A stretch of 64,000 bases of DNA from contig NC_061482.1 in the NCBI RefSeq assembly GCF_022581195.2, positions 17,174,001 to 17,238,000 of the forward strand, given 5' to 3'. Positions 1-10,500 of the stretch are shown in pieces (the stretch's first letter is position 1; every line of letters begins with the position of its first letter). The translations under genes were made by a program, and so were the position numbers. The notes under the pieces were generated by a model. The model ran no database searches. It was not told the origin of the DNA and worked only from the letters and a program-made list of their open reading frames with translations. This stretch comes from Helicoverpa zea. Taxonomy: Eukaryota > Arthropoda > Insecta > Lepidoptera > Noctuidae.

Positions 1-2635
1 GTCATATTGCGAGTTCACACAAAGTAATAAGGTTCCAAATGCGTTGGGTCGTCAGCTGGATTTGGTTTTGAGTACGGGTCTTAGCGGGGAGGTGTGTGTG
101 GCGGCGGCGGACGACGCGCTCGTGCCCGTCGACGCGCACCACCCGCCGCTCGCGGCCAGCGTGTGCCCCGCGCCCGCGCACCCCGCGCCGCTCGCGTCCT
201 CGCCCGCCGCTGCCGGTGCCGCCGCGCGCAGTATTAGACCGCAGTGGAATTTTTATAAAGCCGATTATCAGTCGTTATATACAATTTTAATTTCTGTTGA
301 TTGGAGTACACTGTATGAGACACATGACTTGGATGAGATTTTAAATATCTTTTATGACAAACTTAGTCATACTTTGGACCTGTGTGTACCCAGGAAGGCG
401 TCTATCCGGGGAAACTCGCGTTACGTGTATCCCGAATGGTACACAGGGGAAATAATTCGAGATATTAAAATTAAAGCATATTTACACAAAAAATTTAAAA
501 AATCAAAACTTGATTGCGATTATAAAGAATACGCTAAGATTAGGGCACAAATTAAAAAATCAATAGAAATAGCATACAGAGATCACAAACATAAAATTCA
601 AAATCAATTCGCGAAAGATCCAAAAGCGTTCTGGCAATATATTAGGTCCAAAAAAAGCCGAGTTAATCGCCAAAATATAATGAAAAATGGTGAAGATTTG
701 ACAGATGACCAGTGTGCTGGAGAATTTGCCGACTTTTTTAAGTCGGTATATAACCAGGTACCACCGACACTAGATGCACAGGCGGCGGCGGCGGAAGCCG
801 GTGTTACCAGTGCACGGGTACATTTAAACAACTTAACCCTGAATGATGTTCAAATAGCGCTGCAGAATCTCAAGCCAAAACGCTCATCTGGTCCGGACGG
901 TATACCACCTTTTCTGTTCAGGGACTGTGCCAGGGTTTTAGCGGGTCCCCTGCATTACATTTACAATACCTGTTTACAACAGTCCACATTCCCAGAACGA
1001 TGGAAGATCTCACGCGTCGTTCCAGTACCTAAGGGTAAGTCAGGTCCAGATGTCAGCGGTTACAGACCAGTGGCAGTGCTGTCGACACCGGCTAAAGTTT
1101 TTGAGTCCGCCATTCAAAGTTCTATACAGGGGCAGGTCCGAGCACAACTATCGGACGCTCAGCATGGCTTTCGGCCGGGGCGCAGCACTTCCACCAACCT
1201 GCTTAACTTCATGGCGCAGGTTATACCGGCAGTCGACGCGGGGGTCCAGGTAGATGCGGCGTATTTTGATTTCCAAAAGGCTTTCGACACCGTGGACAAT
1301 GATGTTTTATTGAGGAAGCTGGCTGATATTGGCTGTACACCACATCTGTTGCAGTTCTTTGTCAGCTACATGAAAGACCGTCAACAGTATGTTGACTATA
1401 ATGGGTTTGAGTCAGAGCCATACTACACAAGGTCTGGAGTAAGCCAAGGCAGCAACTTGGGGCCTCTTGAATTTATCATCATGATAAACAGCTTGCCGGA
1501 AGTCGTCAGACATGCTACATGTTTATTGTTCGCGGATGACCTCAAGTTGCTGCTCGAGGTAAGGGACGAGTCGGACTGTACGCGACTCCAGGATGACATT
1601 GACAGAGTGGTGAAGTGGAGTCATGACAATAAACTATACTTCAATGTATCCAAATGCTCGGTAATATCCTTTACGCGTTCGCGAAGCCCTGTCTGCTATG
1701 AGTACAAAGCAGAGGCAACACCCATGACGCGAGTGACACAGGTGCGTGATCTGGGGGTTCATCTCACTCCAGAGCTCACGTTTCGCGAGCATATTATTAA
1801 GATATGCAAGAAGGCGTACAGAAACCTAGGCTTTGTACTTAGGCAGTCGCAGGGCTTTACGAATATAACAACAGTAAGGGTATTATACGACGCACTCGTT
1901 AGGAGTCACTTGGAGTATGGTGGTGTCATATGGGCTCCACACGAAGCCAAGTACTCTGTCATGCTGGAGCGCGTGCAGAACAAGTTCACGCGCCACTTGT
2001 ACTGGAGGCTGTACGGGGTGTATCCGCTGTACCCGCTTATGTACCCCACATTGTTCGTGCTGGGTATGGTCGGGTACAACCAGTTACAGGTGCGGCGAGA
2101 ATTTGCCCTTATATTATATATTATTAAATTACTCCGTGGCAAGGAACACAATCCCGGCGTACTACGGTGCTTGTGTCTCTGTGTGCCGGACCGCTACGTG
2201 GAGAGACGACGGCGCCCGCCACTGCTGTCAGTGCCGACCGCCAGGACCAACCTACTGGCCAAAACGCCTCTCACGCGAGCGATCCGTACTATAAACGAAA
2301 TCCAGAACAATATAGACATTTTCTCGTGTCAGTTCAGTGAACTCGCAAGGATGATTTTGTTTATATTATGTTATAAACTAGATTAGCATTATAGGACATA
2401 CTTTTGTTATTATTGTTTTATTTTATTGTATTGTTATATTCTATTTCACTTTAAATTTATTTTGTGTAAATATCTTGTGTTTTGTTGTTTGTTTTTTTTT
2501 TTTTTTATTTTATTTTTGTAAGTAGTTAGTATTTTAAATAAGTGCCTCCCTAACGCATTGGATGTACCTGTCTGTAATGTTAGTGGTAAGGTTGAGAAAT
2601 AAATAAATAAATAAATAAATACATATAATAATAAA
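1..2635 (+). mobile_element. 5'-cut non-LTR retrotransposon (LINE) with (AAAT)n tail
   Basis: A LINE runs in from the left window edge. Its ORF2 ends at 2386 and is followed by an AT-rich 3' UTR and a tail of AAAT repeats at about 2597-2621 instead of pure poly(A). The same 3' end, in minus orientation, recurs at about 19876-19985, where the tail and the segment containing 'acgcattgga' are recognisable. The first ~40 codons are the end of an apurinic-type endonuclease domain, so the copy is cut by the window, not necessarily in the genome. The clade (jockey/CR1-like group) is inferred, not computed. Confidence 0.88.
2..2386 (+). CDS. LINE ORF2: endonuclease end plus reverse transcriptase (partial 5')
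   Basis: The protein copies LINE RNA into DNA at a nicked target. The frame is open from base 2 to the TAG at 2384-2386, about 794 codons without a stop, so it starts outside the window. Early residues end with VPVDAHHPPL, which fits the last catalytic His motif of an APE-type endonuclease. A GC-rich, Ala/Pro-rich linker (bases ~100-235) follows. Reverse transcriptase blocks follow: SSGPDGIPP near base 890, YRPVAVLS, the palm aspartate region YFDFQKAFDTVD, SGVSQGSNLGPL, and the catalytic box FADD at bases 1529-1540. The C-terminal part has the usual RVLYDALVRSHLEYGG and VQNKF motifs. A 2.4 kb ORF with no lesion suggests a young copy. It overlaps no host exon. Confidence 0.9.
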   Translation, partial: SYCEFTQSNKVPNALGRQLDLVLSTGLSGEVCVAAADDALVPVDAHHPPLAASVCPAPAHPAPLASSPAAAGAAARSIRPQWNFYKADYQSLYTILISVDWSTLYETHDLDEILNIFYDKLSHTLDLCVPRKASIRGNSRYVYPEWYTGEIIRDIKIKAYLHKKFKKSKLDCDYKEYAKIRAQIKKSIEIAYRDHKHKIQNQFAKDPKAFWQYIRSKKSRVNRQNIMKNGEDLTDDQCAGEFADFFKSVYNQVPPTLDAQAAAAEAGVTSARVHLNNLTLNDVQIALQNLKPKRSSGPDGIPPFLFRDCARVLAGPLHYIYNTCLQQSTFPERWKISRVVPVPKGKSGPDVSGYRPVAVLSTPAKVFESAIQSSIQGQVRAQLSDAQHGFRPGRSTSTNLLNFMAQVIPAVDAGVQVDAAYFDFQKAFDTVDNDVLLRKLADIGCTPHLLQFFVSYMKDRQQYVDYNGFESEPYYTRSGVSQGSNLGPLEFIIMINSLPEVVRHATCLLFADDLKLLLEVRDESDCTRLQDDIDRVVKWSHDNKLYFNVSKCSVISFTRSRSPVCYEYKAEATPMTRVTQVRDLGVHLTPELTFREHIIKICKKAYRNLGFVLRQSQGFTNITTVRVLYDALVRSHLEYGGVIWAPHEAKYSVMLERVQNKFTRHLYWRLYGVYPLYPLMYPTLFVLGMVGYNQLQVRREFALILYIIKLLRGKEHNPGVLRCLCLCVPDRYVERRRRPPLLSVPTARTNLLAKTPLTRAIRTINEIQNNIDIFSCQFSELARMILFILCYKLD

Positions 2636-2791
2636 AAGTACAAAAAAAAAACAACAACAATAGTAAGTTGCGCCAAATAGCAAATTGTTAGGCTATTACT
2701 AGTATATTGTTAAGTTCAATAATTGAACCCTCAACTGACTGTGGATTTCTATCCGTCCGTAATGTCGATTGCTACTAGGTAATTGCGATTA

Positions 2792-3123
2792 CAGGAGCCC
2801 GATTATCCTAAGTTAATAATGTCAAAATTTAAAAGAAATTGAATCGCAATAGCAGTTTTAACCTTAGCGGGCATTCTGCTACTAATAAAAGACCAATCGT
2901 ATTCCAATGATATTTGATTGGTTTGCGATTGGTCTGCCATTTGGTCTATTTATATAAATAATTTGCAGACAATATGATTCATTATTGAATCACATTAAAT
3001 GATAAAAAGGTTTATTTAAAAGAAAAAAATGCTGAATGCCACATACGCTTCAATCATAATTGAGTCGTGATTGTCGGATGTGGATCGTATGTCGTTTACG
3101 TAAAATTAGCAGAATCGAGCCCC
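2792..3123. mobile_element. MITE, family with CAGGGGCCCGATTCTCC ends (copy 1)
   Basis: This short non-coding element begins CAGGAGCCCGATTATCCTAA and ends with the degenerate complement (agaatcgagcccc). It is related, in opposite orientation, to the better copy at 47248-47637. Shared internal stretches include 'gcgggcattctgctact' and 'gattggtttgcgattggtct'. The ends resemble hAT-type CAGxG termini, but I could not see a convincing target duplication. Confidence 0.65.
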
Positions 3124-3262
3124 ATATTGAATTTTGACATTAGCTCCATATAAGTTAAGACGAATTTCAATCTCTAACTACAAAACAATGGATGGATACG
3201 TTATAGAAATAAGCAGCAAATCAAATTCTAGATACTCATGTAGATGTTTTTTCTCATTCCAG

Positions 3263-3508
3263 TTGCAATGTCGCATGCAGTGCCAGATCAGACGCCTGAA
3301 CGACAACTTTGAGCAGGCACAGCTTCGCATTCTGGGACTTCAAACCCGGGTCCGGGCCCTCAGGAGAACTGTAGATCTAGAAGGAGAGACGAACCACAGA
3401 AGTGCACCTGTAAATCCTTCTTCGATAACCCTTGAAACTAGATTAAACTTAAAACTTACTTTTAAATGTCTTGTCTGTAAGTGTCAGAAATCAATATTAT
3501 GTACATAG
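3263..3508 (+). CDS. Candidate 3'-terminal exon with short coiled coil, gene unknown
   Basis: A polypyrimidine tract and AG (3261-3262) precede an open frame of 82 codons ending TAG at 3506-3508. The first half (QCRMQCQIRRLNDNFEQAQL and the next 20 residues) is amphipathic with heptad-like Leu/Ile/Val spacing and many Arg and Gln. It therefore looks like a coiled coil rather than chance. GC content jumps over exactly this stretch. A poly(A) signal AATAAA lies at 3692-3697, about 190 bp after the stop. The upstream exons would lie left of the window, beyond the LINE. I do not recognise the family, and it could also be a pseudo-exon. Confidence 0.4.
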   Translation: MQCRMQCQIRRLNDNFEQAQLRILGLQTRVRALRRTVDLEGETNHRSAPVNPSSITLETRLNLKLTFKCLVCKCQKSILCT

Positions 3509-3691
3509 GTATACTGTAAATGCTCAAAAATGTCGTGTGAAATGTTGTAGATTTTGAAAGGGACCGTGTACTGTTTGAATGTTATTATCACATCTGAGGA
3601 ACTCCTCGAGCTGATCTGAGCAGCAGCATTGCTTTGTCTAGGTGGTAGTGATATTATGCCCGTTGTGTCCCAAATTGAAACGTTTCATCGA

Positions 3692-3697
3692 AATAAA
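3692..3697 (+). terminator. Poly(A) signal AATAAA after the orphan exon
   Basis: This is a canonical AATAAA about 190 bp downstream of the stop at 3508, followed by a T-rich stretch. It fits a 3' UTR end for the candidate terminal exon. Confidence 0.35.
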
Positions 3698-4036
3698 GCA
3701 AACTGGATTAAACTTACTGATGAGTTTTATTTATTTTACCGTTACTGTTAGTGTGTATCAAAACACAGCAGTAATTTGCTCTGATCAAAACTAGGCGTCA
3801 AAACTATTTTTGAGGGCAGGGGTTTTCAATCTCTAATCAATGCAATAGGCATGATGACAAATTTTTAAATTCCTTTGTATGATGTAGGTATACGTCTATT
3901 TTATATGAAAAATTATTAATTTTAAGAAAATGCGAAGATTTTTTATCAAATAATTGCATTTTTCTCTGTCCACTTTGAATCCGGCGCGAAAACGCTTGTC
4001 AGTGTCATGGTGTCACTTGTGACGTCACGACTGAAA

Positions 4037-4296
4037 TTACAAGACGTAAGGTGTTGTGGGGTCACTGGGGGACCAAGTAAGAACACATCCAAAACAACTC
4101 CTGATAAGTTATTTGTGTACGTTCCTCACAATAAAAAAATACGAAACAAGTGGCTTAAACTTGCAAGGCGAGATTCAAAAGCAATATTCATATTCATATT
4201 CATATTCATATTATTTATTTGCATTCCACAATGTATAAAATAGGTGTAACAATATTGCCCAGGGTACAACTTTATTTTTGTGAAGATCACTTTGAT
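4037..4296 (+). pseudogene. THAP-domain exon interrupted by a short repeat insertion
   Basis: THAP domains are C2CH zinc fingers that bind DNA. The first half is visible from about 4049: RCCGVTGG, then TTPDKLFVYVP, then KIRNKWLKLARRD, which match the domain's first Cys pair, the central phenylalanine-proline segment and the invariant Trp. The second half, QLYFCEDHFD, with the last Cys and His, is encoded at about 4264-4296 and is followed by a good donor (gtaagt at 4297). Between the halves is a foreign stretch of roughly 80 bp containing (attcat)n at 4190-4212, and it brings in a stop (TAG at 4241-4243). As it stands the finger cannot be made in one frame, so I call it a relic. No further THAP-gene exons were found nearby. 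Confidence 0.6.
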
Positions 4297-4609
4297 GTAA
4301 GTTATTACGTAGTTCTCTAGATTCTAGCATAGTTTATAATGTAAATAACTATTTCGAGGTTAGGTTTCATCTCTCATTGTTTTTTAATTAAACTAGTATA
4401 CTTACATTGAAGTTTTAACATTTCTAAATTCAGCTGAACAAAAATCTTTATTTGATGCCAAAAACTTTCCCAGCATTATGATATCAATTCTAGGCAAATT
4501 AGCGCTGTTTGCCTTGATAAATCCGGGCTCCATAACTCGTGTTATAAACAATTAATTAATTAAAAACAAAGATCGCAGTGGAAGTTCACAATAACGAAAT
4601 GTGACGTTC

Positions 4610-4680
4610 GCGCGCTTTCGCGCGAGTTGTTTTGAGAAATGACGTCACGAGCTCTGATTGGTGTTCAAGATATCATGGCG
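4610..4680. promoter_or_regulatory. GC-rich patch with CRE-like TGACGTCA
   Basis: A short GC-rich island (cgcgcgctttcgcgcg) is followed by the CRE-like palindrome TGACGTCA at about 4640. A second TGACGTCA lies at about 4020, just before the THAP relic. This may be remnant promoter sequence. No transcript start can be shown. Confidence 0.2.
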
Positions 4681-4983
4681 GATTGCCTTATTTTGTAATT
4701 TTATTTTATAAAAATACATATTAATCACATTATTAATAAAGAAAACAATGCGCGTTTTATATTCCAAGCTTCAAGTTTAATTTAATAAATATATTATTTT
4801 AATGATCTTTGATTACTGTCATCATGCCTATTGTGTGTTTTGCTATCTCATGAAATAAAGAAATAGTAAGCCATATTGTGTACCCACACAATATGGTATA
4901 TTTACCTACTAATATATCGGCTACTACTATTAACTAATCTATGGTGTGACGACACCACTGTTGTGGTGATAAATGCTTGTGCA

Positions 4984-5075
4984 CTATAATATGTCCTGCG
5001 CAGCTGGCTGATCTCCTTAAATGAGAACAGCCGCCGCGGCCGAAATCGGCCGTGGACGCCATTATCGTGGTGATA
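4984..5075 (+). repeat. Dispersed moth repeat ('cctgcgcagctggctgat')
   Basis: This is a dispersed segment running from 'cctgcgcagctggctgatct' to 'ggacgccattatc'. Related pieces occur at about 13685-13730 (minus), 25455-25520 (minus) and 59090-59160 (plus), so it is a repeat, not a gene. Confidence 0.55.
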
Positions 5076-5249
5076 TGATCTGTGGTGTGCGGTGTGGTGC
5101 GGTATTAGGAGGAATTTCAATTTCTCCTTGTTATATACATATTACTATAATGACACCGATTAAAATAATGAACCGCCGTGAAATATCTTCTATTTCAGTT
5201 TTGAATAGGGGTTTAGAAAAACAACTCAAATAAACACCATATAGGTAGA

Positions 5250-5255
5250 TTTATT
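5250..5255 (-). terminator. SMYD4 poly(A) signal
   Basis: An AATAAA on the minus strand 33 bp beyond the SMYD4 stop codon gives a very short 3' UTR. It is the first such signal after the stop. Confidence 0.6.
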
Positions 5256-5287
5256 TATAAAATAAAACAGTTCTGCTTAACTACGCT

Positions 5288-5512
5288 TCAAGTGGCAATC
5301 TTTTCCTTATTGTCAGCATCAGGTGGTGGTAGCTGGTCTCCTCGTACCCTGTGCACGTTGCCGGCTGCAGCGAAGCACGAGCGCAAGGCCTCCTGCGCGA
5401 GGTGGGTGTCGCGGTGAGGAGGCCTCGCGACCTCGTGAAACGTGTCGATGGCCTCGCACATGGCTGTGATGGCGTCCTCTGTGCGCTCTTCATCCATCAG
5501 CTTTGCTCCTTC
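5288..5512 (-). CDS. SMYD4: SMYD4 coding exon 12 (C-terminus)
   Basis: This exon encodes EGAKLMDEERTEDAITAMCE and onward to ADNKEKIAT, ending at the TGA at 5288-5290. It is a helical C-terminal segment. The acceptor is ttccag. Confidence 0.92.
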   Translation of the reverse strand, partial: EGAKLMDEERTEDAITAMCEAIDTFHEVARPPHRDTHLAQEALRSCFAAAGNVHRVRGDQLPPPDADNKEKIAT

Positions 5513-8500
5513 CTGGAAAGGGATGACAAACTGAATTATAATACAATGCTAAAATGATAAAAAGCCGAGCCAAGCCGAAAATCGATATCAGTGGCGTGCA
5601 CTTGGAGAGGCCGATGTCCAGCAGTGGACTGCGATAGGCTGATGATGATGATGACGAAAATGATAAAGTAGTTGATGTGAATGTTATATCCTTTTGAAGA
5701 CAAATGATTAATCTGGAACCAACCGGGTTCCAGTCTGGGGTAATAAATTAAAGATTGTTGGTATCAGAACAAAAACTTTCTGCTCTTCACATTAACTAAC
5801 AGCCCGGCACCAAAGGGCCTTTTATTCTAGCTAGCCAACCAATAGTTTTTATAAATACCTGGTATTGTTTGACACATCGGTTGACGGTTTCCATGTTGAT
5901 CTTGACGAGGTTCCTGTCGATAGGAGACGAGCATTTGGCACATCTGTTGGGTAACGCCTGAAGAGCCGCGCGGAACTTACTCGAACATGCCAGATTTGGG
6001 CATCTGCAAAGAAGAATAAAGGGTCTTGACAGACAGACAGACAGAAAGACAGACGGACAACAAAGTAATCCTATAAGGGTTCCGTTTTTTCCTTTTGAGG
6101 TACGGAACCCTAAAAATTATGTTTGTATGACAAAATCAACTTAATGTTTTCGTAATGTTCATGCCGCCTCTATTTATACAACGTTTTTTACAATCCAAGC
6201 ATATTATCATCGAATTTGACAGTGATCGAAAATAAATAACATGAAAAACTGAAAGCTATCTGTCTCCTGAACTTTTTATTTATTTGGGAAAAGAAACAGT
6301 AGTGTATTAAGTACTAGCCTCCGCCCGCGGCTTCGCCCGCGTAGTGTTCGGTTATATCGCGTTTCCAAGAGAATTCTTCAAAAGTCCGGGATAAAAAACT
6401 ATCCTATGTTCTTTCTCAAGGTCAACTCTATCTCTGTACCAAATTTTATTAAAATCAATTCAGTGGTTTAGACGTGAAAGCGTAACAGACAGACAGAGTT
6501 ACTTTCGCATTTATAATATTAGTAGGGATACAGACAATAATAGCGTAGACCAAAGCTTATCAAATACAGTACCCACAACATTTTTCACAGATCACTACAT
6601 AACATAATAAAACAAGTTGTTTGCAACCGTTAACTGCAACAGGATGAAACAAAAACTAGAAAAAAAATATACAAAAAAAATGTAACTTACCTGATATAAG
6701 GCGGGGTGTCTCCACTCATCATCTTCAGGGTAGGCCAGTCTTCCTTACACGCGGTGCAGTCACATCTGAACCAGTAGCGTGAAGCCAGGGACCGCTGCCT
6801 CTCCTTCAGGCCTCGCATCATGAAGTGGGGTCCGTAGTTCTCTGCCACCATCTCGCCAGGGGCCAGGGGCCGGGTCGCGCGCAGCACTATCTTACGCCCT
6901 TCGAAGTACCTGAAAAATAAAACGTGCTTAAAGAGTCAAGTTGGTAATCTTATACCGTATACAGAAAGAAAGCTTTTAGCCGGCGCCATTTTCCAGCGCT
7001 TATTCGACGCTGGTACATTCTGGTAACGATTACATTTACTTCAAGTTACTTCAATCTGCTTGCTTTATATAGCTGTTACCAGAATGGACCACAGTTGGTA
7101 AATAGCTGGTAGTTCGGCGTCGGCTGCCAGCCTACGTTCTTTATTGCCTAAAGCTATAAGTTATTGTACCTATAATTAAAACGTGAAGGGCTTTGAAGAA
7201 TCGAAGTTATACGGAGTAAAGAGTCTTCATCATCTCCCGGGAACATGCTCGAAGGATGATGAAGACACTATGCTCCATTTGAGTAGGTACTTAGCTAAAG
7301 ATAAATACGGTGATAGAACTTTTTACACAAATATGTATTGAACAAACTACAGCCTAAAATAGTGGATATTTTTAAACTGAGTTTTTAAATAAAAAGTCTT
7401 ATTGAGTTATATACCTATACTTAAAGTAATGGAGTATAATTAAAGATGCGTCTACACGGTGCAAGTAGCTTGCGCATGTTGAGACACAAGCAAATGCATG
7501 TAGGTATATTTTAAAAACGTGCGGTTGAACCCGCGTGCTCTTGTCACTTGCGCATGTTAATTTGCTCCAGCTACATGCACGGTGTTGACGCACTCTAAAA
7601 TTATAAATGTATTTCACCTTGCGACACCTGGGTAGCAGTCATGATTGAAGAGTGCGCCAACTGGGAAGATGCCCACAGCGATGTAGACAGGCTTGGAGCC
7701 ACTGTACGTGTGAGACCCTCGGACGGTCTCGTACATCTCATGGGCGTTGAACTGCAGCAGGAATAGATTGCGGACGATCAGCTCAATGATAGCCAGGTGT
7801 GCTGGAGACAACAGAAATTGGGAATTAATAATTACATGGCTTTAGCCGCTTCATCTGTTGCAAACTGCATAGTTTTTCTTAATTAACTGATCCATCCGTT
7901 ACTTTTCGATTAGATATTGAAAAACATAATATACCATATACATATAAAATACCTATGTTTTCACCAAAAAATACCCTACAAGTCAGAAAATTACCTTAAA
8001 CTATGTAAAAAATATCATATACTGCCTCTAAGCATTCGTCGGGAGATTTCTGACTGCGCATTTCTACTGAAGACTTTTAATAACAACATTAACTGCCCCG
8101 ATATTCTATCTAAATTCTATTTTAATGTCCCAAGTAAATTGAAACGATTTAATCCACCGTTGTGTGTACCACTTACTTCGTCGAATTATAGGCAGAATTC
8201 ATTCATTGTGCGTGCAAGTAGAAGCTTCAATAACATATGTAAACAGCATGATTTTGATCCATTTACGACAAGCGTGTCCTCGGCCAGAAAGTGTCTAAGC
8301 CTTAACTTTTTTCATTAATGCAAACTGTAATATTTTGATTTTGTTATTATTATATTTCCTTTCTTGTTGGCAGTACTCTTCTTATACACGAATATTTTTT
8401 AATTAGTACACAAAAAAATAGGGCTCTATCTGTACCCGTTACTGATCATATTTGTGTAATCAAAACTAAAAAAAACGAAATCCCAAAATTGTCCAGGAAA

Positions 8501-10440
8501 ATTCGACATATTTGGTAAATTCATAATTGAATCAATCATTCATAACAATTGCTACTAGAAAATACTACGCGCAGTGCTATCTCGTTTTGAATGCCATTCA
8601 TAGATCCCAGCAAACTCGCGTCTAAGGTCAAGCCACGCCTGGGGCTGCGGGTTGTTCGAAAGAGATACCGCGGCCCTGGTACATAAAAGGCCTATGACGG
8701 AACACGACGATTTTAGTCAGTAAGAGTCTGACACTCCCTCACCGCTGCTAACCCACAGCGGGAGGGGTCATTTGATGATTTTACGTCGCTAAAAAAAAAA
8801 AAAAAAAAAAAAAAAAGGTCAAGCCACGCCCCCTTCTGCGCCAGCGATCCCTTTTCAAGCGAGCGAGAAACAGACAGTGCTAATTTGTTAGCGGAAGGGT
8901 GCGCGCGTTTTTATTTTTTACCATTGTTTACGTTTTTACTGTCGCGATGTCTTATCAATTTACATCTCGGGAGTATACGGCGATGATACGAGCATACTTT
9001 TTGTGTGGTGAGAACGCGAGAGCCGCAGTACGTATGTACAGAGAATTGTACCCAAATGCTCGCCAGCCGAACGTTCGGACTGTGGTAAATGCCTACCAGC
9101 GTTTACTCGACCACGGATCATACCGAGCACCGGCTCATAGCCAAGGACGTGGAAGACCGGCGTATTCGCAGGATCTGTACGACGATGTCGTGGACTACTT
9201 CGAAGAAGATCCCCGGCGAAGTACAAATGACGCAGCTCGTCATTTTAACATCAGCCAGTCCTGTGCATGGAAAATAATTAGTTCGTATGGATATCATCCA
9301 TACCACTACAGAAAAGGTCAAGAATTGACCACTGTGGATTACGAACAAAGGATGACATTGTGCAGATGGATACTCGACAACACAGAAGCAAATATCCTCT
9401 TCTCAGACGAGTGCATGTTTACGCGTGTCGGATTGTTCAATCAACACAATGAACACTGGTGGTCAATACGCAATCCAATGTTAACAAGGGAGAACTCTTT
9501 CCAACACAGGTTTTCCATTAACGTTTGGGCAGGAATTCTCAACGACAACATTGTTGGCCCGTATTTCATAGAAGGGCGCCTTACTGGCGAATCTTATTTA
9601 GCTTTGCTGCGGAATATGGTGTCTGAAATGCTGGAAGAGATTCCATTAGCCAATTTAAGAGATGTCTGGTTCCAGCAAGACGGCGCGCCTCCGCACTACC
9701 ACAGCGCAGTGCGTGAGTACTTAAACGAGCAGTTCGGGAGTCGGTGGATCCCCATCATGACGTATGCGGGAGCCATCTTTGCCCACGCAAAACCCCGCTT
9801 CATTCACAGAATGCAGACCCTGCAGAACAAGTATTTCCGTAGAATAACCGGTGCGCCCTTCTACGTTCGTAACGAAATGTTACACGTCGATCTTAAAGTG
9901 CCTACCGTGGCGCAATTTCTCAAACGCCTTACCAAGCGTCACTTCGACGGTGCAGTCAAGCACCGCAACCCATTGATCGTATCGGCCGTCCGATACGAAC
10001 CTTCGCGGATGAGTAAACTCCGCCGGCCAAGACACACCCTGACCCTTCCTGACGACCCCATCACAGTGCTCCAAGAGAGCCGTAGGGACACTAGCACTCT
10101 CAGGAAACACAAACAAATCCGAAAACTTCCGAAACCTCGCCGCCGAGGTACGCGTACGCGTAGAAAGTCAAACTCCCCCCCCGACCCTTGCTTAGCCAGC
10201 CCGCGTAGCTGAGCGTTAAAGTTAAAACGCCCCTTAAATCATGATCCAGCCTGTCCCTTTGCTGTAGTCAGCGACGCCCTAAGCCGAGGCTCGTACCCCA
10301 CAGGGGGTGCCCTTAGCGCAGTCGCTTATAGTTTGTAAGCTTTTTTGCCCCTGGCTGGAGGCCTTAAACTCTAGGCATCCACAGGGATTTGTCCGGTTAA
10401 GCAGTAAACAGCCTCCTAGGCTGAACTGCGAGATGCCATT

Positions 10441-10500
<60 letters not shown>

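Noticed and set aside
96..290. Arg/Pro-rich frame inside the GC-rich start of the LINE
   Set aside because: It is a shadow frame of the LINE ORF2, which is open through the same bases in a frame with clear motifs.
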